This document shows, piece after piece, positions 1-11,781 of a stretch of DNA of 64,000 bases (its first letter is position 1; each line of letters begins with the position of its first letter). Source of the stretch: Morinoia aosen. Lineage: Eukaryota; Arthropoda; Malacostraca; Amphipoda; Talitridae. The DNA is taken from positions 37,631,732 to 37,695,731 of the forward strand of contig CM059572.1 of NCBI GenBank assembly GCA_030386875.1. Reading direction: 5' to 3'. The notes under the pieces are model-generated. The model ran no database searches and had not been told where the DNA came from. It saw only the letters and a program-made list of their open reading frames with translations. The position numbers and the translations under genes are program-made.

Positions 1-1640
1 TCCATAGCTTCGTCTTCAGTTCCAATTAAGAGACGCACTCAGTCGCCGTTAGAACGCTAGACTGAGCAGCTACAAAGATAACGCCCCCCGGTATCGTAAA
101 GGGAGATTGAACGGAGCTGGCTTACTGAAGCCAGATTTTCAGTCAACTCTAAATGTTGTGCATGGTGGCGTAATTGGAAAAAAGTTCTTTAGAGTGAACT
201 TATCTGCAATATATACTCTTTGTATCGTAACGTAGTTGACTCGAAAAATTAACGTTGTCTGCTGTACCGCTACGACGACGAGAATTGTTTGAAAATCCGT
301 CGTCTGGTTCTTGTAACTGAAAACTGAGCGCAAAACGGATACATTTAAGAACTTGCTAAGTCGGGTAACTGGGCGTTCGGTGTGCATGTTATGTGTCGGG
401 TAATGCCGCCTAAATGGTGTTCCCATAAATTCTAAATGCAGATGTGTGTGTGACCACTGTCAGTCATTAATCTCAATTTTTTTATGAAATCCAGACAATT
501 AATAGATAATGGAGGGTATGATGTTGTCTATCAACTAATGAATGATTGATCTTGTACGAATCTACTACTAAGAATGACCGTCGTGTGTTTATATATTTAT
601 TTATATGCTTCATATCTTGCTCTAAAGAAAACATAGGAAGAAATTAACACTGGCGGTCTTGGTTTCAGTTCATTGGTAAATTAATACTTATTTTCATTGC
701 AAAAGTGCGCTATAATAAGTCACTCGAAAAAAATAATTAGAGGGATCCAGATCTTTATATACTCGAGTCCGTATCGTGGTTACCGAGTTCGACGGGGTAT
801 TTCATGTTACAAGACATATATGCAGGAACAATCTCGCAGTTGCTTTCAGTAATGCTGTATTTTTTAATCTAGCATATGACACAAATGGCTATAAATACTT
901 CTATAGCGGTTCAAACTTCAAAGATACGATATTATAAGTGTTTATCACTGCCACAAGACATATAAGTTACGATTGAAATATGCTTAAGCATGGAAACTCC
1001 ACTCAACTAAAAAAAGACTGAATCGAGAGCGAAAAGAGGAGCGAGAGAAAGATTATCTCAAAATTAACGAGCTGTTGCAAGGCAGCAGAGGCGAGATCAG
1101 CATGAAGTAGTTCACAAGAACGACTAGAGGCCATACGCTCAGTAGCAAGACTTTTAAGGCAGGCGCCGAGGTGTGAACATGAGGATGATGACCAGCGTAA
1201 TGTTCGTAGAAGGAATCTGAAAATAGCAGCACAAGTAAGAATAGCAGCTGAACCTGAGGCAGAATCAAGTCAAAGGAGAGAAGATATGAGGCAGAGAGGT
1301 TAAATGAGGTTGAATATATTAACTTGTCATTCTCACCTGGCATATTTATTCAAGAAATATATTGAATCCCGTCATTTTTGACGAACCGCATACACTACAT
1401 AGTTTATTAAAAAGATTTATGAAGGTAGTAGCCTTTCTTTTTCAAAAATGTATGAGCTGCCTCTTTTACGTATTGTTTAAACTACTACTCATTCGATATC
1501 AGTGTGACTATTTATTGCATGTTCAACGTGAGAATGAAAAACTTGCGTCATTTTCAGAGGCACAGCACGGGACACTTCCTGAGGCCGCCTCTGTACCTGC
1601 CTGATAATCTGTCGGTCTTCTCACCTAGTGCGAGGGACAA
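1..1640. other. AT-rich sequence, no gene seen
   Basis: Short open frames on both strands have no recognisable domain and no paired splice sites in phase. A purine-rich stretch lies at about 1010-1060. The sequence CCCGTCATTTTTGAC at about 1366 recurs at about 41508. By position this is probably intron or upstream DNA of the sulfotransferase paralogue whose later exons begin near 11.7 kb, but none of its earlier exons is visible here. Confidence 0.5.
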
Positions 1641-1757
1641 GGTGGGTGTAGTGATGCATCAGTGGGTGTAGTGGTGTATCAGTGGGTGCAGTAGGTGCAG
1701 TAGTGCGTCAGCGGGTGTAGTGATGCATCAGTGGGTGTAGTGGTGCATCAGTGGGTG
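1641..1757. repeat. 20-bp minisatellite, left part
   Basis: About six imperfect copies of a 20-bp unit close to GTGTAGTGATGCATCAGTGG. The array stops at 1757 and the same unit resumes at 10257 after the LTR retrotransposon. Joining the flanks minus one GGTG keeps the repeat in register, so the two parts were one array split by the insertion. Confidence 0.85.
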
Positions 1758-2260
1758 TGTCGTGACTCTTCTGGGACAAACTTTCGTCGTGTTCATATAA
1801 ACGTTAAGAAGGTGTTGTTTTGGCCAAGCAACTATCTTCTAAAAGACCCGACATGGAATAAAATGCTCTCGACAATGAACGCGGCATCTCTGAGCTCTTC
1901 AACCTACGCTTCGAACAAAGCTTCGCTAACCGCCGAGCATCATTTGAATCAACCAGCAAACCTCACACACCCTCTACGAACACACCATTGGACTTCGGAC
2001 TCTCTGCCACGTAGACGACGCCTGAGCCCGAGATCATTTCAAGACACTTCTATATTTCTTCGTGTATTTAAACTTCTTCCTGCGAGACCTAAAATGTTGT
2101 TCATTCTACATAAATTACTTGCTTATTAATTATAAAGCTTAATCCATTTGAATCATCTCCCAACAATTGATATTTTCTTTAATATATTGATATAACAACT
2201 CCAAGATAGGTAACGCGTTTATTCCAACTCGAAACAGCGTCACTCAGCCTCCCTCTGGGC

Positions 2261-4705
2261 CAGTGCTTCCACTTTAGGGTAAAATACCCCATTTTAGGGT
2301 AATCAGATGTGGTCTAGGGTAGAACTTAGGGTAAAGCAAAATTCCGTGATTTTTAGGGTAATTCGACTTCTGTCGGGGTAGCGCAGCAAAATTGTAGGGT
2401 AATTGCCTGTTTTCATTACCAATATCAAGTTTGCTCTCAAGTACCACATACAGTATACCTTGTGTAAGATACATTGCGGAAGTACGCTACCGAAGCAATT
2501 GTGAAAATGTTCAATAAGAGTCATATTTGGAACAAGTTTGCCCGAACTAGCTATCAATTTAGTCTCTATTGCACACTACGATAAGGCGCAAATTGCTGTG
2601 CATATCGCTGCAGATCCCTCAGTACTCAGATCTCTCTTTAGTATAATGTGGCCAGATTTGCTACATGAATAATACCTCGGTTAATTAAAAGTAATGACAA
2701 TAATTAAAATGATATGCAACTTGATATAATGTTTTGAATTTTATATTTTCTAACCTTACATAACTACCTCGTAAATGTATCAAGATTTACACCTATACAT
2801 CGGTCATCGTCGTTTAATGGAATTGAACAGCTATGTAACGTGTACAAAACGACACTCCCTGAGTCGAGGGTAGGTAGTTTTGTTTCATTCGAGTGCAATT
2901 AACTGTGTCAGGTGCTGTCACGTGCAGTATTGCATCGTGACAAAATATTTGGTTACTTGCGTCTCAGTAAAATTGGTATTATTAAATAGATTCTGTGTAC
3001 GATGAAGCTGCTACACCACTCATGAAGGAAAGCCAAATTTTACCGTCTGTTAAGCCCTTTTCACGAAAAGGGAAGGAAGGATAGAGAAGCAAACAACTGT
3101 TTTGAGGCTGGTTAGAAAAGTCTCAGTCTTATACTTCAAGTAAGGATTTGGCATACAGCACTACCTGCTCAACTATCATTACGTTTGGTAAATCTGAGAT
3201 TATTCTTCATACTAACTCTCAACGCTATAAAAATCTCTCAGTGCAGAGAAGGAAAACACAAACTATACTTCTGTTCATTTTATCACACGATCCAATTGAC
3301 GAGTCAGGTACAAAAATTGAATTGCCGATATGTGCAAATCTTTCTGATAATGATTTTCCTATTTCGTTACTACTGAAACAAATGTTTCTTAAAGAAAGTA
3401 AGCTTAGGGAAACAAAGAGCTTCAAACATTATTCAACAATGATTTGGTAAACATCTACTAAGTGATCTTGTCGTTGTCCTTAATGAACTTTATATTCTGT
3501 AATAATTGATGGAACAACTGATCGTAGTAAAGCTAAACAGCTCGGAGTCATCGTCCAATAATGAAGTGAGAGTGCAATTAAGAGCTCCTCTGTTGATCTT
3601 GTTGAAAAAGAGGATAGCACAGCCAATGGATTGTTTACTACACATAAAAAAGATTTCAGTGACAAAACTATTAAATTGATCGACAGTGTAGGGTTCTGTT
3701 CAGACACGACCAATGTTATGATGGAATCCAAACTTTCTGTGGCTTATTGGTTAAAAAAAATTTATTTTCGACTTTATAGAAGAAATTTTGGCTTGGTGGA
3801 AATAGATTTGGGGAGTGAATAAAAAAGCTTGCGAGATAGCAATCGAAGTTCTTCTTCCATTATTCTTGGCACTAGGGCTTACTAACGTTGGACTCCGATT
3901 CTTGGAGGAGCCACAAGTATTCGACTCTTTTGGCTTTTTTGACATGTAGGCTTCTGTCGAAAAATAATCCGGCCATGGGCCGAGATTCTTAATTGTAACG
4001 AGACTCTTTTTTGAAATTGAAAGACTCTTATTGGGCTAACTTTGAACCTTGAGCAACATATGCTTCGCCTTACCCAACGTAAATTATCACTATACGCAGT
4101 TAAATTCGAACCAATTGAGTGAGTATACTGATTGCGAAAATTTTTGGAAAGTTGAAATTTTTCATATAGTGCACAACATTCTTGGCCCGTTCTTTGCAAT
4201 TGTACCGAGAATTAGGGTGTATATAAACTTATTTCACATCTAAAAACCTCTAATTTTTTGCGAAAAAATTGTGAAACTGCGTTTGTGTTGTGTTCCGTAA
4301 ATAAATGTTTCGAGTAATACTTTGTCGTTCATTTCCTCTTACTATGTCTTTGCTTCTATCTGCTAGTCAGGAATAGATTGCCTGGCCTTATACTTTGCGC
4401 TCACTGAACAGAGCTTGTAACTAGGTAACCATACAAAGAAGATAAACTACAGTATATTGAAAGCAATATAAAATGTTGCACGTATCGTGACACATATGAC
4501 TCCGTAAAGTTAGAGAATTGCATTTTCTTATATCCGCATGACCCTGATGTTGTGTAATTTTTACACATATAAACATGGATACATTGAATATTTTCATGTA
4601 ATACCAACAATGGGCTTATTTGATATTTTAGGGTAATTTAAGTATTTTTAGGGTAATCTTGAACGAAGTTTTAGGGTAGAAACTTTTGCACTCGTGGAAG
4701 CCCTG
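2261..4705 (+). mobile_element. hAT-superfamily DNA transposon, 2,445 bp, inserted in the 5' LTR
   Basis: The ends are inverted repeats: the left begins CAGTGCTTCCAC and the right, read inward, begins CAGGGCTTCCAC (11 of 12 match). The 8-bp direct duplication CTCTGGGC lies at 2253-2260 and 4706-4713, as expected for hAT. The other LTR has this octamer once at 9346-9353, so the empty site is preserved. Subterminal copies of a motif close to TTTTAGGGTAA occur near 2272, 2293, 2325, 2352 and 2394 on the left and 4629, 4645 and 4669 on the right. These are candidate transposase-binding sites. Confidence 0.9.
3148..4243 (+). pseudogene. Decayed hAT transposase
   Basis: Broken plus-strand frames sit inside the hAT element. 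The piece at 3631-3822 contains VGFCSDTTNVMMESKLSV, which resembles the central catalytic-domain stretch of hAT transposases (GF-x-D-x-x-N-V-M followed by S-V). A later piece around 4100-4200 contains YTDCENFWKVEIFHIV, which resembles the C-terminal dimerisation region. Stops and frame changes separate the pieces, so no working enzyme is encoded and the element must have moved using another copy's transposase. Recognition is by motif only. Confidence 0.6.
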
Positions 4706-5627
4706 CTCTGGGCAGTGCGCAAGCGGCAGAAGGTCCAGGGCCGTCGACTAAGCAAGACGTGTGATCCCCCTGCTCTCGCCCTCGCGGGCAGAGTGGAGGA
4801 GGTGCTTTAGTTAAAGTTGTTTGACCTGCCAACCGCTATTCGGAATACCCCAGCTGAGTATCCCTGATCATCCATGTACTCATCTATATTCTCATCAAGC
4901 CTCTCGTAACTTCATGTAGTAGGCGTAGATTAACTTTGTTCGATAACTTCTAGACGATCTTTGTTCTCTGTTAATTACTCAATGCCGAGACTTAATCTCA
5001 CCTAAAATGTGTACATTATTATCATCAATGCATTCCTCTACTAAATGATACAACATCGGGGCCTCACCTCGTGTAGGATGTCCTTGTCAGACTTCACTAT
5101 ATATTGATAATCTATGTTCTCATCTATTGTTTCACGTTAAAGGCTTTAAAGGCTTCACCAGTTTATCTCAATGTCATAATTTGTACCATCTATGTCATCT
5201 TATGGATAGGAATCGACTTAATCACCGAGATCTGATAGCATTGTAATTATTTAGAACCTAATATGCTATGTGTATCGTGAATCGCTTCTTATTTCCGAAT
5301 GTGTCATCCATTTACTATTGAAAACGTCATTATTATACCATTAAATTACGTTGCAACCACCTCGTCATTCACCTAATAAGACCCTATTTGATTTGTCATA
5401 ATCACATGATTATTTACAACTAATGACATTGAAAAGTCACTGCATATTTCGATCTTTAATGATATAACGAAAATATAATAAAGGAGGCCTTCCGTCTCGA
5501 TTATCGATCTTGAGATTCCTGAAACCGAAAAGAAAATGACGATAAATAATACAAGTAAAGAATTGCCATCTGAAAATCGGCCAGCGAATGATACGTACGC
5601 CGAACTAAGAAAATAGGCTATAACATT

Positions 5628-5645
5628 TGGTGCCAAGCGGTGGCG
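5628..5645 (+). other. Candidate tRNA primer-binding site
   Basis: The 18 bases starting TGGTGCCAAGC lie two bases after the 5' LTR. TGG at this spot is expected for pairing with the CCA end of a tRNA. I cannot assign the tRNA species. Confidence 0.5.
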
Positions 5646-8600
5646 GATCTTTATCTTCAATCGTCTCCGAAAGAGACCGCTCGAAATAATTGTCACGTTA
5701 CCAAACTTATTAAAATAATACCAAAAACCATTTCAAATCAAATTAAATTCGCCTCAAATACTTCGTAAAAATTGCATTTTGATCGACCAGACGCAAACTC
5801 AATTCGTAATGGATGACTGTTCATAACACTCAGTATTGTATCAGGGTGTTTAGTAATCTATACCGTTGTATCCCGCTTACATTTAAATTGTTTCTATTTC
5901 GTGTGCCTGTTTACCCATTATTTACTAATATTCTGCCGTTTTATTTCAATTGCAAGCCTATTTGCTTTCATTTCATTGTGTTTGTTTACTCTAAAATTAT
6001 TAGGATGTCTAATCATGCTTTCTATTTTGATTTATTACTTTTGTGAATTTATTTACCTTTCATTATTGTGTTTGTTTACTGTAAAATTATCCATGTCTAA
6101 TAATCGTGTTGTCTGTTTCATTTACTGATTTCTCTCCATAATCATGCTTCAAGGTTAACCATTTCTAATCAAAAATTTTAATCCCGATTAATGAATCTAT
6201 TCTAAATTTCTTATTTCATTTATATTATTTTGTGTTGATTGTCGTGTGTTGGAATACCCAATATATGAAGCAGTTAATTCCAAATGATTTAAAATTTAAA
6301 AGTCAAGCGTCATTCGATTGATTATTGCACCGTTTCTCTATGAGAATAATTAATTTGAGTTAGACGCTGTGGGAATTCATCTAGCCACCGTGAATCTTTC
6401 GGCGCCATTTTGTTTTCAACGAAGGGAGGCATTCGCACTCGTACCACTCTTGACGACGCCAGTCTGGGTTCAAATTTCCGTTACGTGGAATATTCAGACT
6501 CTATCATCTTAACTTCTCATTTGGAATCTTAAAGTTCAAGAACTAAACTTCTAAAATTAACATCATTGAAATTTAATTGAGAAATCTCCTAAACGTTTAA
6601 AAATTTTATTAAAAACTTTCAATTAAAGTGCTTATTAAAGATTTCTTCGTACTCTCAAATATCAGCGGGGGTCTATTTAAAATGAGTATTCCATTCAATC
6701 ATAAATCTTTTCTACGGAATAACAATACCACACGCATTATGTACGCTCAAAAATTGATTTTGCATATAAAATTTACGAATGGAGAAATCCTAATCTACGG
6801 ATAATTTACTCTCGTGTCCATTTCTAAATTTCAATATTGTATTCCATCGTGTGAATCAACCATTTGAGGAGATGGTTGTGCATGGATGTGCCTTGTGAGG
6901 TGTGATGATATGGGAGCGGAGATGTGGTCTGGCTGCGATGTGTGGTGGGAACTGCCTCGCCTGCGCTTTGTTTACGGTATCGCCGACATTCCTAAGCCCA
7001 CCCAGCCCCACTCTCTCTAACAACATGCCAACGCGGCCGACTGACTCTATTCAAACTTTGTAACGACATGGCAACATTTAAAATTCAAGTATGATGCTCG
7101 ATGTTTAGGATGTTTTAGTGTGATGTTTGAATGTATTTTACGAAATAGCGTGGTAGTGAAATTTATTTTATTCCTGCTTACTTATGTTTCATTATCGACA
7201 AATTACTAATTTAAATTACGACCACCGATTAAATGTGGAGATAATTCTTTCATGTCTAGATTATTTTATTTGTGAAGTAAATGTCGCGTGAATTGTAAAG
7301 TAGTTAATGATCTCTCAGTGCGAGTAAATTGATATTTCCTAACGAAGAATTTAATGATAATTATACATGTGAATGAATTCGATTCAAATCTGGATAGCGT
7401 GCGGTCCATTAAGTAAAAATTCAAATTTAATGCGTTATTAGGAAACATTGTATTCTCTCCTTCCGAGAATCATTATTGTCATTGCTTCATAGTATCGAAT
7501 AAAAACGGAATAAAATTAAATGTAGGTTAGAAGAATGTCCTTTTCTGTAAACATGGAGTTACGAAGGAGTGAGATGAGTGTGGATGCATGACGAGAACGC
7601 CTGTGGAGGAAGGAGTGAAAAATTTTGGATCTCTAAAACCAGTGAATAACCATCGTGGACCTTTCAGTCAATTGCTGCTGGAGGCGTGAGGGTCGACTTC
7701 AATCTCCACGAGAGCCGCACTGCGCGGAGAGCCTCTGCCTATGCTGAGCGACTTCGTGAGCGCGGGCTTCGCATACATCTGTGTGCGTGAGTGGACGTAC
7801 ACTGCGGCCCAAGCAGCGGCAGAGAGCATCACACGTTCACACGGAGGCAGCGACAGCAGCGAGCGTCTCACTGAGGCGTCGGCGCGTACGTACGTCTGCG
7901 TGCGTGAGCGACCAGAACTACATCGCAGCAGCAGCAGCAGCGGACGTCTCGACTGAGATGCGGGAGGCAACACAACAGTGCCCGCACACACTCGCTTCAC
8001 ATACGCGTGCACTGCGTACATCTTGGCGTAACGACGGTCGGCGGCGACATAGATGCACTCTACTACATACATGTGCGAAGCACAACACAGGCTGATGCAG
8101 CGAGCATCAGGCAAACGAGGAAACGGCGGAACAGCGGCAGCGAGCGTCCCAGCTGGAACACTCGCGTACTACAACGCGTGACTCAGAGACTTGTCCTGTC
8201 TCCATGACAACTCGAGGTAATCGAACACGCTTGCGTCTGCTCACACCCACACTTGGCGCGCGAGGCACAGCTGGTTGGCGCATGACGTGATGCAATCTCG
8301 GCGAGCATCGAGGACAGAGGATACGACGATGAAGGAAATAGAGCGACGATGTGCTGCGATTAATGAAGAGACGACCAATGATACGGCAACGTTTACGTCA
8401 TCATTTTGATGAAGAAAAGATGACGGTTCCAGCCATTAAAGGAACACGTCCACTTCTATCTTAGATCCCGTGGAGTTCTATAACTCGGAGTTTCTTCCTG
8501 CAAGAGAGATGAAGAACAGGAGCACCCTCGGTCTCTACGCGACTGTAGGGAAAAAAGGATTTTCCATGAAGTTTTTCAACTTCAAGACTGCTGCATGTGG

Positions 8601-8850
8601 CAGTCATGACGGCGTGGGAGATCACCGACATCTATTGTTAGGAAAAGATCCTGCCAAAGGATGACTTCAATGGTGTCATCTCAAGGTATCTCGATTCAGC
8701 GCTTCCTAGAGAATGCAAACCACTCCCGTCCAGCTCCGTATTTGTCTTCTCGGAACTACTTTTCTTCTGATCAGTAGTCGCACACGCACAGATCAAGAAG
8801 AAGGATAACAGCGAGCGGGAGCTCGCAATTTAAATGAGGACGGCGAGGAT
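5646..8850. other. Non-coding interior of the LTR element
   Basis: About 3.2 kb without retroviral-type domains in any frame. Most is AT-rich. A GC-rich block at about 7680-8330 is open in several frames on both strands and contains a CAG run near 7926. Composition explains those frames, and none shows a zinc knuckle, protease, polymerase or integrase motif. A purine-rich stretch close to GAGGACGGCGAGGAT abuts the 3' LTR and may serve as the polypurine tract. Confidence 0.6.
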
Positions 8851-10256
8851 TGTCGTGACTCTTCTGGGACAAACTTTCGTCGTGTTCATATAAACGTTAA
8901 GAAGGTGTTGTTTTGGCCAAGCAACTATCTTCTAAAAGACCCGACATGGAATAAAATGCTCTCGACAATGAACGCGGCATCTCTGAGCTCTTCAACCTAC
9001 GCTTCGAACAAAGCTTCGCTAACCGCCGAGCATCATTTGAATCAACCAGCAAACCTCACACACCCTCTACGAACACACCATTGGACTTCGGACTCTCTGC
9101 CACGTAGACGACGCCTGAGCCCGAGATCATTTCAAGACACTTCTATATTTCTTCGTGTATTTAAACTTCTTCCTGCGAGACCTAAAATGTTGTTCATTCT
9201 ACATAAATTACTTGCTTATTAATTATAAAGCTTAATCCATTTGAATCATCTCCCAACAATTGATATTTTCTTTAATATATTGATATAACAACTCCAAGAT
9301 AGGTAACGCGTTTATTCCAACTCGAAACAGCGTCACTCAGCCTCCCTCTGGGCAGTGCGCAAGCGGCAGAAGGTCCAGGGCCGTCGACTAAGCAAGACGT
9401 GTGATCCCCCTGCTCTCGCCCTCGCGGGCAGAGTGGAGGAGGTGCTTTAGTTAAAGTTGTTTGACCTGCCAACCGCTATTCGGAATACCCCAGCTGAGTA
9501 TCCCTGATCATCCATGTACTCATCTATATTCTCATCAAGCCTCTCGTAACTTCATGTAGTAGGCGTAGATTAACTTTGTTCGATAACTTCTAGACGATCT
9601 TTGTTCTCTGTTAATTACTCAATGCCGAGACTTAATCTCACCTAAAATGTGTACATTATTATCATCAATGCATTCCTCTACTAAATGATACAACATCGGG
9701 GCCTCACCTCGTGTAGGATGTCCTTGTCAGACTTCACTATATATTGATAATCTATGTTCTCATCTATTGTTTCACGTTAAAGGCTTCACCAGTTTATCTC
9801 AATGTCATAATTTGTACCATCTATGTCATCTTATGGATAGGAATCGACTTAATCACCGAGATCTGATAGCATTGTAATTATTTAGAACCTAATATGCTAT
9901 GTGTATCGTGAATCGCTTCTTATTTCCGAATGTGTCATCCATTTACTATTGAAAACGTCATTATTATACCATTAAATTACGTTGCAACCACCTCGTCATT
10001 CACCTAATAAGACCCTATTTGATTTGTCATAATCACATGATTATTTACAACTAATGACATTGAAAAGTCACTGCATATTTCGATCTTTAATGATATAACG
10101 AAAATATAATAAAGGAGGCCTTCCGTCTCGATTATCGATCTTGAGATTCCTGAAACCGAAAAGAAAATGACGATAAATAATACAAGTAAAGAATTGCCAT
10201 CTGAAAATCGGCCAGCGAATGATACGTACGCCGAACTAAGAAAATAGGCTATAACA
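8851..10256 (+). repeat. 3' LTR, intact, 1,406 bp
   Basis: Uninterrupted copy of the 5' LTR with TG...CA ends. It keeps the unoccupied hAT target octamer CTCTGGGC at 9346-9353. Near-identity of the two LTRs implies recent insertion, because LTRs are identical when an element integrates. Confidence 0.9.
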
Positions 10257-10660
10257 GGTGCAGTGGTGCATCAGTGGGTGTAGTGGTGCATCAGTGGGTG
10301 TAGTGGTGCATCAGTGGGTGTAGTGATGCATCAGTGTGTGTAGTGATGCATCAGTGTGTGTAGTGATGCATCAGTGGGTTCAGTAGGTGTAGTGGTGCGT
10401 CAGCGGGTGTAGTGATGCATCAGTGGGTGTAGTGATGCATCAGTGGGTGTAGTGGTGCATCAGTGGGTGCAGTGGTGCATCAGTGGGTGTAGTGGTGCAT
10501 CAGTGGGTGTAGTGATGCATCAGTGGGTGTAGTGGTGCATCAGTGGGTGTAGTGATGCATCAGTGTGTGTAGTGATGCATCAGTGTGTGTAGTGGTGCGT
10601 CAGTGGGTGTAGTGGTGCGTCAGTGGGTGCAGTGATGAACCAAAGAGTGTAGTGATGTTT
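10257..10660. repeat. 20-bp minisatellite, right part
   Basis: About 19 units of a 20-bp repeat close to GTGTAGTGGTGCATCAGTGG with single-base variants (gtg/atg, cat/cgt, ggg/gtg). It continues the array at 1641-1757. The last unit or two decay before the 17-bp array begins. Confidence 0.9.
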
Positions 10661-10680
10661 TAAGGTGAAGATATGTATCA

Positions 10681-11156
10681 GGTGTAGAGATGCATCAGGT
10701 GTAGAGATGCATCAGGTGTAGAGATGCATCAGGTGTAGAGATGCATCAGGTGTAGAGATGCATCAGGTGTAGAGATGCATCAGGTGTAGAGATGCATCAG
10801 GTGTAGAGATGCATCAGGTGTAGAGATGCATCAGGTGTAGAGATGCATCAGGTGTAGAGATGCATCAGGTGTAGAGATGCATCAGGTGTAGAGATGCATC
10901 AGGTGTAGAGATGCATCAGGTGTAGAGATGCATCAGGTGTAGAGATGCATCAGGTGTAGAGATGCATCAGGTGTAGAGATGCATCAGGTGTAGAGATGCA
11001 TCAGGTGTAGAGATGCATCAGGTGTAGAGATGCATCAGGTGTAGAGATGCATCAGGTACTGAGATGCATCATGTGTAGAGATGCATCATGTGTAGAGATG
11101 CATCAGGTACTGAGATGCATCAGGTACTGAGATGCATCAGGTACTGAGATGCATCA
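10681..11156. repeat. 17-bp minisatellite, 28 units
   Basis: Twenty-two consecutive units of GGTGTAGAGATGCATCA (10681-11054) are followed by six variant units with GGTACTGAGATG or TGTGTAGAGATG. The unit shares GTGTAG and ATGCATCA with the neighbouring 20-bp repeat, so the two arrays are probably related by a short deletion followed by amplification. Confidence 0.95.
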
Positions 11157-11640
11157 GAAGGCGTAGGGAAGTATTAGGATTTGTATCCAGGTATACGGAT
11201 AAATCAAAAGGTTTACGGTCAACTCAAAAGGTGTACGGATGGCTGTGCGAATATTCCAATTGGTATAAAGTTAAATAAAGAGATGTACGAGCAAATCAAG
11301 AGATGAAGAGGTAAAATAGGTGTGTGAAATATTGTAAGGGTATTAACTGATCTTTTTGTTATCGAGGCTCTCTGAGGTTGGTACGTGTGAAGAAATGAAT
11401 AGAAGTTGATGAAACGGTGCAGTTGCATAAAAATTTGCATATGTGTGAGGGGAAAACATGTTATGGACTTTTTTCGACGAGTGTTGCTCGGAAATCTATT
11501 TTGCGTACCTATTTTCAAGGTTTCAGTTAATTTTCTACGTACCAAAATTACATACATATACATACATATACCGGGCTTATCCTCCCCATGGGAGGGTAGC
11601 CGACAGCAGGCCACAATCACCACACTTAGTCACTAGGAGG
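11157..11640. other. Decayed repeat fringe and non-coding sequence
   Basis: The first 150 bases hold degraded relatives of the minisatellite (repeated forms of AGGTGTACGGAT and AAATCAAAAGG). The rest is AT-rich with an (ACAT)n-like stretch near 11555. No gene seen. Confidence 0.5.
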
Positions 11641-11715
11641 CGAGAGAGGCAGCACTGGCCGCACCTGAACTGCCAGGATCAGCAGCAGCCCAGCACAACC
11701 ACCTTCCACAGTCAG

Positions 11716-11781
11716 GCCCGACAGCAACAGCTGGTTTACCCCGACCGCTTCATTGAGTGCAGCCCCTCTACTCAAAAGATG
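11716..11781 (+). pseudogene. Probable exon-5 homologue of an upstream WSCD-type sulfotransferase, lacking a splice donor
   Basis: The frame reads YPDRFIECSPSTQKM, which lines up without gaps with FPEDVKIFSPALRKL at the end of exon 5 of the complete gene at 34998-58620. CAG acceptors in the right phase precede it at 11713-11715 and, further out, at 11674-11676. Where a donor is needed the sequence is AAGATGAAT; no in-frame GT or GC donor occurs before the stop at about 11808. It lies 330 bases before exon 6' (12110), so order and phase fit. It may be a dead exon, a sequencing error in the donor, or an alternative 3' end. Confidence 0.45.

Larger units (their letters stand above)
1758..5625 (+). 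repeat. 5' LTR, interrupted by a hAT element
   Basis: LTR sequence occupies 1758-2260 and resumes at 4714 after the hAT element and its second target copy. Without these it is 1,415 bp against 1,406 bp for the 3' LTR. The only difference I found by eye is a 9-base duplication in the AAAGGCTT region near 5150. The open frames inside (for example around 1870-2129) repeat identically in the other LTR and resemble no gag protein, so I do not call them genes. Confidence 0.88.
1758..10256 (+). mobile_element. Non-coding LTR retrotransposon (LARD-like), complete, with hAT nested in its 5' LTR
   Basis: Two direct copies of one sequence bound this element: 1758-5625 (split by a hAT insertion) and 8851-10256. 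Each starts TGTCGTGACT and ends CTATAACA, the TG...CA ends expected of LTRs. GGTG flanks both sides (1754-1757 and 10257-10260), a 4-bp target duplication as made by Ty3/Gypsy-type integrases. A TGG-starting primer-site candidate lies two bases inside the 5' LTR and a purine-rich tract lies before the 3' LTR. The 3.2-kb interior has no gag, protease, reverse transcriptase or integrase frame, so the element would depend on proteins supplied in trans. Strand is inferred from the primer site. The superfamily is inferred only from the duplication length. Confidence 0.88.

Noticed and set aside
1731-2129. Protein-coding gene in the LTR
   Set aside because: The same frame repeats in the other LTR and shows no domain. 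The longer version only adds codons from the minisatellite.
2268-4675. TTAGGG motifs as interstitial telomere sequence
   Set aside because: They are spaced, embedded in TTTTAGGGTAA and confined to the hAT ends. Arthropod telomeres use TTAGG in tandem.
7668-8207. Gene in the GC-rich interior of the LTR element
   Set aside because: Overlapping frames on both strands are equally open and biased by composition; no motif.
1758-10256. Segmental duplication instead of LTRs
   Set aside because: The copies have TG...CA ends, a 4-bp direct duplication outside, a TGG primer-site candidate inside, and the interrupted minisatellite rejoins in register.
10681-11156. CRISPR array
   Set aside because: Units are directly adjacent with no unique spacers, and the window is eukaryotic.
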